A DNA stretch of 5,177 nt from JBDKTK01 sp039680225 (GCA_039680225.1 JBDKTK010000026.1:1-5177); one strand, 5' to 3'; positions 1-5,177 are shown, numbered from the stretch's first letter. The notes: generated by a model from the letters alone, not told the origin. Numbers and translations: made by a program.

Positions 1-403
1 ACGTTTCATCAGGGCGGAAAGCATCTCCGAGCTGGCCAAAAAGATCAATCTGCCGGAGCAGAACCTGGCGGACACGGTGGCCAAACACAACAAGTATCTC
101 GAGACCGGCAAGGACCCCGATTTCAATAAACCCATCACGAAGGTCATGATACCCCTGGTCCAGGGCCCCTTCTATGGGATCGCCCAATGGCCTGCAGTCC
201 ACCATTGCATGGGAGGACTCAGGATCAACCAGAACGCCCAGGTGGTTGACGTTTTCAACAGCGTGATCCCGAGGCTCTTTGCCGCGGGAGAAGTCTGCGG
301 AGGGGTCCACGGTTCGAACCGCCTCGGCAGCAATGCCATCCCGGATTGCGTAGTCTTCGGCCGGGTAGCGGGGACAAGCGCGGCAAAGGGTGTTAAAGCA
401 TAA
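1..403 (+). CDS. C-terminal part of flavocytochrome c / fumarate-reductase-type flavoprotein subunit (5' truncated)
   Basis: The open frame enters from the left edge (first full codon at base 2) and stops with TAA at 401-403, giving about 133 C-terminal residues. It carries the hallmarks of the FAD_binding_2 flavoprotein family: a helical 'ESISELAKKINLP' stretch, a 'GPFYGIAQWPAVHHCMGG' segment, and the FAD-binding tail 'GEVCGGVHGSNRLGSNAIP'. The His pair before CMGG and the Arg of SNRLG match substrate-binding and catalytic residues known from Shewanella fumarate reductase. The family reduces fumarate or related unsaturated acids (urocanate, methacrylate and similar) in the periplasm with electrons from c-type haems. 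The haem domain is not seen in this part; a multihaem cytochrome is encoded 54 bp downstream, so a two-subunit enzyme is inferred. Oddities are Cys where Thr is usual in HH(T)MGG and GEV(T)GG. The substrate cannot be decided and the N-terminus is outside the window. Confidence 0.88.
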   Translation, partial: RFIRAESISELAKKINLPEQNLADTVAKHNKYLETGKDPDFNKPITKVMIPLVQGPFYGIAQWPAVHHCMGGLRINQNAQVVDVFNSVIPRLFAAGEVCGGVHGSNRLGSNAIPDCVVFGRVAGTSAAKGVKA

Positions 404-413
404 ACGCATAAAG

Positions 414-442
414 AGGGGGCCGTACCGGCGGCCCCCTGCTTT
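414..442 (+). terminator. Intergenic GC-rich hairpin, possible terminator or attenuator
   Basis: Bases 414-421 (AGGGGGCC) pair perfectly with 430-437 (GGCCCCCT), and 422G-429C extends the stem to 9 bp around the loop TACCGG. Only a short T run (440-442) follows, so it is a weak intrinsic terminator. It ends just before the Shine-Dalgarno of the cytochrome gene. It could trim transcription or stabilise mRNA ends, setting flavoprotein and cytochrome levels separately. The stem is directly visible; the role is inferred. Confidence 0.55.
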
Positions 443-457
443 AAGAGGAAAGGAAGC

Positions 458-1192
458 ATGAAAAAAATCTTGGTTGTGCTAGTTGGAATTTTGACTCTGC
501 TCTTCCTGCATGGAATGTTAGTCGGCGAACATGATGCCACGGCGGCCAGGGCCGCCAAACCGGCTGCTTCGGCAAAGCAGGCGTCCTGCAAGACCTGCCA
601 TGCCGACTTCGCATCGGTCCTCCCCAAGAGCCACCCGGAGGTGAAAGGCAACAACCTGGCATCATGCACTTCCTGCCATGCGCCTGATTTTTCGGGAAAG
701 GCCGGGAAGAACGCCTTTGCCACGAAAATGCACACGGCCCACCTTGGGGAAAAGGCCAACCTGGACTGCACGGCATGCCATACGTGGGTCCCCGGCAAGA
801 GCTTCGGGCTGATCGGGGTAAAGGGCTCCTGGGGCGCTCCGACCAAAGGCGATATGAAGCTCATCAAGGAGTTGTTCGCCTCGGCCGCCAAATCGGGCTT
901 CATGGACAACCTGCATGCGAAGGGAGGCGTGGACTGCCTGGGGTGCCACGGCAAGGGGATGCCCAAGCCGGATGCGACAGTGGAGAACCAGCGCTGCCTG
1001 GAATGCCACGGCCCCCTGGAGAAGCTTGCCCAGAGGTCCGCGCCCAAGGATTTCCCGGACCGCAACCCGCATAAGTCGCACCTCGGCGAAATCGCCTGCA
1101 CCGTGTGCCACAAGGGACACCAGGCTTCAACGGTGTACTGCCTCGATTGCCATCGCAATTTCAAGATGGCGATCCCGGGAGCGGCGAAATAG
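458..1192 (+). CDS. Seven-haem periplasmic c-type cytochrome, duplicated flavocytochrome c3-like haem domain
   Basis: This 244-residue protein starts at an ATG with GAGGAA (445-450) seven bases upstream. Residues 1-23 form a signal peptide or anchor (MKK followed by a long hydrophobic run), with possible cleavage near residues 29-32. Seven CXXCH haem-binding motifs begin at residues 44, 70, 104, 160, 180, 214 and 228. Residues 151-244 match the four-haem domain of Shewanella flavocytochrome c3: a leading His (153), two CXXCH, an HxxH pair (205/208) followed by a third CXXCH, His 221, then 'VYCLDCH'. Residues 41-120 look like a second copy with three motifs, an HxxHLGE pair (92/95) and no fourth haem. 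The inferred role is to pass electrons from the membrane quinol-oxidising cytochrome to the upstream flavoprotein, as the separate haem subunit of a split flavocytochrome c. It is followed by a terminator. Haem attachment needs the cytochrome c maturation system, which is not in this window. Confidence 0.9.
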   Translation: MKKILVVLVGILTLLFLHGMLVGEHDATAARAAKPAASAKQASCKTCHADFASVLPKSHPEVKGNNLASCTSCHAPDFSGKAGKNAFATKMHTAHLGEKANLDCTACHTWVPGKSFGLIGVKGSWGAPTKGDMKLIKELFASAAKSGFMDNLHAKGGVDCLGCHGKGMPKPDATVENQRCLECHGPLEKLAQRSAPKDFPDRNPHKSHLGEIACTVCHKGHQASTVYCLDCHRNFKMAIPGAAK

Positions 1193-1220
1193 ATTTCAGA
1201 TTTGAAATTTCAGATTTCAG
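1193..1220 (+). repeat. Short AT-rich direct repeat after the cytochrome stop codon
   Basis: Two 14-bp units lie in tandem: atttcagatttgaa (1193-1206) and atttcagatttcag (1207-1220), identical at 12 of 14 positions. They begin immediately after the TAG stop and precede the terminator. The composition is far more AT-rich than the flanking genes. It may be a short dispersed intergenic repeat or a simple slippage product; no function is visible. Confidence 0.6.
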
Positions 1221-1227
1221 TTAAAAC

Positions 1228-1255
1228 AAAGGCCGGTTCCAGGACCGGCCTTTTT
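1228..1255 (+). terminator. Rho-independent terminator of the cytochrome unit
   Basis: GGCCGGT (1231-1237) pairs with ACCGGCC (1244-1250), the stem is extended by AAA (1228-1230) with TTT (1251-1253), the loop is about six bases, and TTTTT (1251-1255) follows. It lies 36 bp after the cytochrome stop. This is a textbook intrinsic terminator and marks the end of the flavoprotein-cytochrome unit. Confidence 0.9.
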
Positions 1256-1333
1256 CAGGAAAAGCAGCTGCCTTCTGCAACATGGAAAGTAACTTTCCCG
1301 CAGCATTCCCGGCAATAAATCTCCCCTGAAATG

Positions 1334-1366
1334 AATTGTGGACAATTATGCCGAAACCTTTTAATA
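1334..1366 (+). promoter_or_regulatory. Candidate promoter with overlapping inverted repeat upstream of the acyl-CoA synthetase
   Basis: A perfect inverted repeat, AATTGT-GG-ACAATT, spans 1334-1347. TTGTGG (1336-1341) could be a weak -35 box, and TTTAAT (1360-1365) a good -10 box at 18-bp spacing. A dimeric regulator bound to the repeat would cover the -35 region. A second inverted repeat, GGAAAG-TAA-CTTTCC, lies at 1284-1298. All of this is pattern-based; the -35 matches TTGACA at only three positions. Confidence 0.35.
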
Positions 1367-1410
1367 AAACACCTTTTGACCCGTTTGAATATTGAAGGAG
1401 CAACAGAAAA

Positions 1411-3582
1411 ATGGACCTGATTGACATTATCGAAAAAGCAAAACAAGAGGGCCGCACGGCCCTCACGGAAGCGGAATCCAAAAGAGTCCTGAGTTTCTAC
1501 GGTATCCCGGTTGTCAACGAAGCCGTTGCGGCGACCCCCGAAGAGGCTGTAAATCTTGCCGATAAATTCGGTTACCCTGCAGTCCTGAAAGGATCAGGCC
1601 CTAAGCTGAGCCACAAAACCGAGAGGGGGCTTGTCCGGCTGAACCTCAACAGCAGGGAGGCGGTCCTGGCCGCTGCCGGGGCCGTTGCGGAAAAAGCGGG
1701 AGCGGACCTGGAAGGTTATCTTGTCCAGCCTATGATTGCGGGCAGGCGGGAGTTGGTTGCGGGCCTTTTCTTTGATCCGCAATTCGGTCCCGTCGTCATG
1801 CTCGGCCTGGGCGGCATTTTTACGGAAGCCATCGGAGATGTCACGTTCCGTGTCGCGCCGGTCAGCGAAAAAGATGCCGGCATGATGATCGGCGAACTCA
1901 AGTCCTCCCGTATCCTGAATGAATTTCGGGGAGAAGCCCCTGCGGACAGGAATGAAATTATCAGGGCCCTGGTCGGTTTGTCCCGTTTGGGGATGGAGGT
2001 CCCGGATGTCATGGAGGCGGATGTAAACCCGCTGGTGATCGGGCCGGACGGCCGGGTGACGGCGGTCGACGCCCTGATAGTCCTCGGGAAAAGGCCGCCG
2101 GTCAGGTCGCGTATTCCTGCCGATGTCAAGGACCTCTTCCGGATATTTTCGGCCCAGTCCGTCGCCTTCGTCGGCGCTTCGGGCCAGTTCGGGAAGTGGG
2201 GCCAGCTGGTCTTTACTAACGTTTTCGCCGGCGGGTATGAAGGCGGGATCCACCTTGTCAGTCAAAAGGGCGGCGAAATTGCCGGCCGGAAGGTTTACAA
2301 ATCGGTCCTGGACATCCCCGGCAAGGTCGACCTCGGCGTCGTGACCGTGCCAGCGGCTGCCGTCGCCGGTCTGATCCCGGAGTTCAAGGCCAAGGGGATA
2401 CGGCACATGCTCCTGATCACCGCCGGGTTCTCGGAGACCGGAGAGGCGGGGAAAGAGCTGGAAAAGGAACTCGTGCGCCGGGCCGGGGAGGCCGGGATCG
2501 TGATACTCGGGCCCAATACAATGGGCATCAGCAGCCCCCATATTAAATTCTATTGCACGGGGACCCCCCACTGGCCCAAACCGGGGGTGATCGGGGTCGT
2601 CTCGCAATCCGGGAATCTCGGCACCCAGATTTTGAACTTTGCCGAAAAGGAAGGCCTCGGGATCCGGGCTTTCAGCGGTTCCGGCAATGAGGCGATGATC
2701 ACCATTGAGGATTATCTCGCCGGCTACGAAAAAGACGAGATGACCAGGGCGGTCGTCCTCTACCTTGAAAGCATCAAGGACGGGAAACGTTTCATCGAAC
2801 AGGCGACCGGGGTCTCCCGGAAAAAACCGATAATCATGCTCAAGGGCGGAAGGACGGAGGCCGGGAACCGTGCGGCGGCAAGCCATACGGGGGCCATGGC
2901 TTCCAATATAAAAGTGTTTGAAGCCGCCTGCCGCCAGGCAGGGGTCATCCCGGCAAGCCAGCCCCAGGACCTCCTCGATCTGTCCGCAGCCTTTTCCTCT
3001 CTCCCCCTGCCGAAAGGGCGCCGCGTTGCGGTAATGACCCTCGGCGGCGGATGGGGAGTGACCACCACCGACGCCTGCATCGAATCGGGGCTTGAAGTGC
3101 CCCCGATCACGGATGACCTGATTGCCGAGATAGACGAGGTACTCCCTCCATTCTGGAGCCGCGCGAACCCCATCGACCTTGTGGGCGACTGGGACCCGAC
3201 GGTCCGCGTGAAAATCATAGATGCGCTCGCCCGGTGGGACGGGTGCGATGCCATCCTCCACGTCACGGTCGTCGGGAACAGTTTCATGACCATGAATATT
3301 GCAAAAGCCGTCAGGGCGACATTTCCCGACGTGTCCGAGTCCGCCATCAGCGGGCAGCTCGAGATAATGGATATGTTTGACCGGGAGTTCTTTGCCCACA
3401 CAACCCGGCTCATGGAACAATACGGGAAACCGATAATCGGGGTCGTCCTGGAGGGTAAAATCGTTACGGAGACCCCCGACAGCAGGTACAGGGGAATCGC
3501 ATTCCCCACGCCGGAGCGCACGGTAAAGGTGCTTGCGCAGATGGTGAAATATCAGCAGTGGCTCGACGCGCATCGCGACTGA
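1411..3582 (+). CDS. ADP(NDP)-forming acetyl/acyl-CoA synthetase, beta-alpha fusion
   Basis: This 723-residue cytosolic enzyme would interconvert acyl-CoA + ADP + Pi and the free acid + ATP + CoA. The start ATG follows GAAGGAG (1394-1400) at ten bases. Residues 1-228 form the ATP-grasp beta part: 'YPAVLKGSGPKLSHKTERG' holds His 68, the family's second phospho-relay histidine, and 'EADVNPLVI' is at 202-210. Residues 240-370 are the CoA-binding Rossmann domain (VGASGQFGKWG at 254-264, LGPNTMGI at 366-373). Residues 390-723 are the ligase domains, with VSQSGNLG at 397-404 and the active-site histidine His 492 in AASHTGAMA. All key residues are intact, so it should be active. The domain order is beta first, then alpha, opposite to the alpha-beta fusions typified by E. 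coli YfiQ/Pat. There is no acetyltransferase domain. Its acyl substrate (acetate, propionate, aryl or branched acids) cannot be read from sequence. It is a single-gene unit between two terminators. Confidence 0.93.
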   Translation: MDLIDIIEKAKQEGRTALTEAESKRVLSFYGIPVVNEAVAATPEEAVNLADKFGYPAVLKGSGPKLSHKTERGLVRLNLNSREAVLAAAGAVAEKAGADLEGYLVQPMIAGRRELVAGLFFDPQFGPVVMLGLGGIFTEAIGDVTFRVAPVSEKDAGMMIGELKSSRILNEFRGEAPADRNEIIRALVGLSRLGMEVPDVMEADVNPLVIGPDGRVTAVDALIVLGKRPPVRSRIPADVKDLFRIFSAQSVAFVGASGQFGKWGQLVFTNVFAGGYEGGIHLVSQKGGEIAGRKVYKSVLDIPGKVDLGVVTVPAAAVAGLIPEFKAKGIRHMLLITAGFSETGEAGKELEKELVRRAGEAGIVILGPNTMGISSPHIKFYCTGTPHWPKPGVIGVVSQSGNLGTQILNFAEKEGLGIRAFSGSGNEAMITIEDYLAGYEKDEMTRAVVLYLESIKDGKRFIEQATGVSRKKPIIMLKGGRTEAGNRAAASHTGAMASNIKVFEAACRQAGVIPASQPQDLLDLSAAFSSLPLPKGRRVAVMTLGGGWGVTTTDACIESGLEVPPITDDLIAEIDEVLPPFWSRANPIDLVGDWDPTVRVKIIDALARWDGCDAILHVTVVGNSFMTMNIAKAVRATFPDVSESAISGQLEIMDMFDREFFAHTTRLMEQYGKPIIGVVLEGKIVTETPDSRYRGIAFPTPERTVKVLAQMVKYQQWLDAHRD

Positions 3583-3604
3583 GCCGTTCCCAATATCACA
3601 GATT

Positions 3605-3636
3605 AAAAAAGGGCCGGCGAACACCGGCCCTTTTTT
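3605..3636. terminator. Bidirectional rho-independent terminator
   Basis: GGGCCGG (3611-3617) pairs with CCGGCCC (3624-3630) around a six-base loop. AAAAAA (3605-3610) lies on one side and TTTTTT (3631-3636) on the other, so the RNA from either strand ends in a U-tract. It sits 22 bp after the synthetase stop and 31 bp beyond the end of the minus-strand small gene, as expected for convergent genes sharing one terminator. Confidence 0.92.
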
Positions 3637-3667
3637 GAATTCAAATTCATCTCACCATGCACTCACT

Positions 3668-3862
3668 TCACCTGCGGATTTTCGATTGCAGCTTCCATTT
3701 GCCCTCCTTCCATGTCCCGGCATGTCCCGGCGCAAACACGGCAAAAATGGCCGCAACTGCGGACATGGAGAAAATAATGCCGTATACCCAATCCGCCGGG
3801 CACTTGCCGTTCATCGCTGATTCCGGGACATATTCAAAGATAATCAGCACATAGGCATTCAT
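3668..3862 (-). CDS. Probable small single-pass membrane protein, unrecognised
   Basis: This is a 64-residue minus-strand frame. From about residue 26 it holds one good membrane segment, 'WVYGIIFSMSAVAAIFAVF', then a Trp-rich basic tail (GTWKEGKWKLQSKIRR) that would stay cytoplasmic by the positive-inside rule. Codon choice on this strand resembles the neighbouring genes (GCC, CTG, CCG, AAG frequent), while the overlapping plus-strand frames read as nonsense rich in His, Pro and Ser. The downstream hairpin ends in a U-tract on this strand, which supports a transcribed gene. The start is uncertain: the ATG at 3862 has no clear Shine-Dalgarno, whereas an internal ATG at 3814 (residue 17, giving 48 residues: MNGKCPADWVYG...) has GGA seven bases upstream. 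No family is recognised and no function is proposed. It is convergent with the synthetase gene and divergent from motA. Confidence 0.5.
   Translation of the reverse strand: MNAYVLIIFEYVPESAMNGKCPADWVYGIIFSMSAVAAIFAVFAPGHAGTWKEGKWKLQSKIRR
3711..3730. repeat. 10-bp tandem duplication
   Basis: CATGTCCCGG occurs twice head to tail (3711-3720 and 3721-3730), inside the small minus-strand gene, where it encodes the PGHAGT stretch after the membrane segment. Ten is not a multiple of three, so gain or loss of one unit would shift the frame of the C-terminal tail. Confidence 0.7.
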
Positions 3863-3870
3863 AAAACGGG

Positions 3871-3886
3871 TGGCATGCTTTCTGCT
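3871..3886 (+). promoter_or_regulatory. Candidate sigma-54 (-24/-12) promoter of motAB
   Basis: TGGCATG-CTTT-CTGCT matches the sigma-54 consensus TGGCACG-N4-TTGCW at 10 of 12 defined positions. It has the essential GG (3872-3873) and GC (3884-3885) separated by exactly ten bases. The predicted transcription start is near 3897, leaving a leader of about 28 bases with the motA ribosome-binding site AGAGGTGG (3914-3921). Sigma-54 control of flagellar genes is common in many bacteria. No activator-binding site was identified. Confidence 0.6.
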
Positions 3887-3924
3887 AATTTCATTGTCAA
3901 CTATATAAACTTTAGAGGTGGCTG

Positions 3925-4767
3925 ATGATTCCGCAGATTGTTATTTCCATCCTCCTGTCCATAGCCATATTCCTTTTGTCCTTCAATTTTGAAATCGAAA
4001 GCCTGGGGTTCGCTTCCAACGTCAACGCCTTGATGATTGTATTGGGAGGGACTCTTTCTGCAACCCTGATCGCCTATCCCTGGAGAAGGCTCGCCTGGAC
4101 CGCCCGTCTCCTGAAAAAGGTTTTCCTGGCGGGCAATGACATGGATTGGACTAAAAAAACGATCGTGCTCCTGGCCCGCACTTACCGGAAAGACGGGATC
4201 CGCGAACTGGAGCAACTGGGCGAAAGACTCCCGGAGGGCCATCTGAAGACTGCGGTGGGACTGATCACCTATAATTACAGCAGGGACGAGATCGAGAATA
4301 TCATCCAGAAAGAAGCAAATATCATTTACAGCCAGTATGAAGCATCCGACAAGATCATCTGCAGCATGGCGAGGCTGGCCCCTGCGCTCGGACTGACGGG
4401 GACAATAATCAGCCTGATCCGCACCTTCGGCCACGTGACCGATACCAGCAGCCTGGTCGGATACATGGGAGTTGCGCTGTTGAGCACCTTCTACGGGGTC
4501 GTCTTTGCCAACCTCTGCTTTATGCCCCTCTCCAACAAGCTCCGGGAGTTTATGGACCAGGAGGCTGTCCGGCTCGACCTCATCCAGGAAGGCATTCTGG
4601 ATGTGTACAACCATGAGAACCCGCGGGCCATGGAATACAAACTGGACTCGCTTTCGTCAGCTTCGGCCAAAGGGTCAAAACAAGGTTTTGTCAAGCCCCG
4701 GCCTGAACTGCCCAAACTGGTAGCAAAGGCCGCTCCCAAAATCAAGATCGCGGCGTTTTCATCATGA
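3925..4767 (+). CDS. motA: Flagellar motor stator protein MotA
   Basis: This 280-residue inner-membrane protein of the MotA/TolQ/ExbB family forms the ion channel and torque-generating ring with MotB. AGAGG (3914-3918) precedes the ATG by six bases. The four membrane segments lie at about 3-20, 33-52, 150-170 and 178-201, with the family's large cytoplasmic loop between the second and third. Arg 88 and Glu 96 have the same eight-residue spacing as the torque-critical Arg 90 and Glu 98 of E. coli MotA. Pro 153 in 'ARLAPALGLTGTI' and Pro 201 in 'FANLCFMPL' match the conserved prolines of the third and fourth segments. The tail (245-280) is rich in Ser, Ala, Lys and Pro. The gene ends in an ATGA overlap with motB. 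H+ versus Na+ use is not decidable. The short tail argues against the long-tailed ZorA of Zorya defence. Confidence 0.88.
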   Translation: MIPQIVISILLSIAIFLLSFNFEIESLGFASNVNALMIVLGGTLSATLIAYPWRRLAWTARLLKKVFLAGNDMDWTKKTIVLLARTYRKDGIRELEQLGERLPEGHLKTAVGLITYNYSRDEIENIIQKEANIIYSQYEASDKIICSMARLAPALGLTGTIISLIRTFGHVTDTSSLVGYMGVALLSTFYGVVFANLCFMPLSNKLREFMDQEAVRLDLIQEGILDVYNHENPRAMEYKLDSLSSASAKGSKQGFVKPRPELPKLVAKAAPKIKIAAFSS

Positions 4768-5177
4768 GCAACCTCAGGGCGAGGCAAAATACCCTCAAAA
4801 AAGAAATTGAGCCCCCGGCAGCCCGGAGGAGGGCAAATCCCGGCTTGCTCCGTTCCCGGATTGATACGGATAATTCCAGGGGGAACGACATCTGGTTGAC
4901 CACCCTGAGCGACCTGCTGATGCTCCTGGTTATTTTTTTCGTGATCCTGTTCGGCATGGAATTCCAGAAGCATGGCGCCAACAATTCCGCCCATGCGGAA
5001 TCAAAAAAAATCGCCCTGAATAAAACAGAAAAAACAGAAAAAACAGAAAAAACAGAAAAAAAGGAAATCGCGGCGAAAGCAGAGCCCTCGGTCCCGGCCG
5101 CGCCGGCCTCTCTCGAATATGAACTCGCCTCCATTTTGGACCGGGAAAAAGGCGGGCAGGATGTAACGATCAACCGG
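4764..5177 (+). CDS. motB: Flagellar motor stator protein MotB, 5' part (runs off the window)
   Basis: The frame starts at the ATG inside the ATGA overlap with motA (4764-4767) and stays open to the window end, giving 138 residues. Nothing resembling a strong Shine-Dalgarno precedes it, so translation is probably coupled to motA. Residues 1-43 are a basic cytoplasmic tail. 'DIWLTTLSDLLMLLVIFFVILFGM' (42-65) is the single membrane helix, and Asp 50 sits where the essential ion-binding Asp 32 of E. coli MotB lies. Residues 66-120 form the periplasmic plug/linker, with four KTE repeats at 87-98 and then Ala/Pro-rich sequence. The OmpA-like peptidoglycan-binding domain expected at the C-terminus is beyond the edge; 'QDVTINR' at the end may be its start. 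A MotB-like protein of another MotA-family system is the alternative. Confidence 0.85.
   Translation, partial: MSNLRARQNTLKKEIEPPAARRRANPGLLRSRIDTDNSRGNDIWLTTLSDLLMLLVIFFVILFGMEFQKHGANNSAHAESKKIALNKTEKTEKTEKTEKKEIAAKAEPSVPAAPASLEYELASILDREKGGQDVTINR
5022..5057 (+). repeat. Four tandem 9-bp units (KTE repeat) in motB
   Basis: The unit aaaacagaa occurs four times in perfect succession and is followed by a degenerate fifth (aaaaaggaa). It encodes Lys-Thr-Glu four times in the periplasmic linker of MotB. The unit length is a multiple of three, so copy-number change would lengthen or shorten the linker without breaking the frame. Confidence 0.9.

Noticed and set aside
172..1164. Minus-strand open frame opposite the flavoprotein and cytochrome genes
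   Set aside because: It crosses two well-supported plus-strand genes and the hairpin between them; its Trp/Pro/Ser-rich translation resembles no protein family.
1594..3624. Long minus-strand open frame of 676 codons opposite the synthetase gene
   Set aside because: It mirrors the GC-rich codon pattern of the real gene, its translation is rich in Arg, Pro, Gly and His with no domain, and it would run through the terminator at 3605-3636.
3635..3854. Two plus-strand small frames in the gap before motA (3635-3820 and 3657-3854)
   Set aside because: Their translations are low-quality mixtures rich in His, Pro and Ser; one begins inside the terminator T-tract, and the minus-strand frame here has far better codon use and a membrane helix.
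3895..3900. Perfect TTGACA on the minus strand as -35 of the small membrane protein gene
   Set aside because: No acceptable -10 box lies 16-19 bases downstream on that strand (the candidates read CATGCC or similar), so a promoter is not supported.
3901..4614. Minus-strand open frame opposite motA
   Set aside because: It lies antisense to a clear MotA with conserved residues, and its translation has no recognisable domain.
5022..5057. Tandem repeats as a CRISPR array
   Set aside because: Units are 9 bp, contiguous without spacers, and lie in frame within motB.
3925..5177. Zorya-type antiphage system (ZorA/ZorB are MotA/MotB-like)
   Set aside because: ZorA carries a very long C-terminal coiled-coil tail, while this MotA is 280 residues with normal MotA landmarks; no ZorC, ZorD or ZorE gene is visible, although the downstream side is cut off.

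Overview
The window looks like part of the chromosome of an anaerobic, flagellated, respiratory bacterium. The best guess is a member of the former Deltaproteobacteria (Thermodesulfobacteriota, for example Syntrophobacterales or Desulfuromonadales-like). This rests on a GC-rich genome with gcc/ctc/cgg-rich codons, a multihaem periplasmic cytochrome next to a fumarate-reductase-like flavoprotein, an NDP-forming acyl-CoA synthetase, and a stator operon behind what looks like a sigma-54 promoter. The assignment is inference; no rRNA or marker gene is present.

Layout. (1) Positions 1-403 hold the 3' end of a flavoprotein of the flavocytochrome c/fumarate reductase family. After a strong intergenic hairpin comes a seven-haem c-type cytochrome (458-1192). 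The two together look like a split version of flavocytochrome c: a flavin-containing catalytic subunit plus a separate haem subunit, probably reducing an unsaturated organic acid in the periplasm. The cytochrome appears to be an internal duplication of the four-haem flavocytochrome c3 domain in which the first copy lost its last haem. A rho-independent terminator closes this unit. (2) Positions 1411-3582 encode a 723-residue ADP-forming acetyl/acyl-CoA synthetase with fused subunits in the order beta (ATP-grasp) then alpha (CoA-binding/ligase), the reverse of the alpha-beta fusions such as E. coli YfiQ. It is flanked by its own leader and a terminator with A- and T-tracts on both sides. (3) Positions 3583-3924 hold that terminator, a probable small single-pass membrane protein on the minus strand (3862-3668), and a candidate sigma-54 promoter reading toward the next gene. 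(4) Positions 3925-5177 hold motA and the 5' part of motB, coupled by an ATGA overlap; they encode the flagellar stator. motB runs off the window end.

The three plus-strand units are separated by terminators, so they are probably transcribed independently: organic-acid respiration, acyl-CoA/ATP conversion, and motility. No mobile element, CRISPR array, tRNA or rRNA was seen. The most unusual items are the seven-haem duplicated cytochrome, the cysteine-rich active-site region of its flavoprotein, the beta-alpha synthetase, the unrecognised small membrane protein, and the sigma-54 site.
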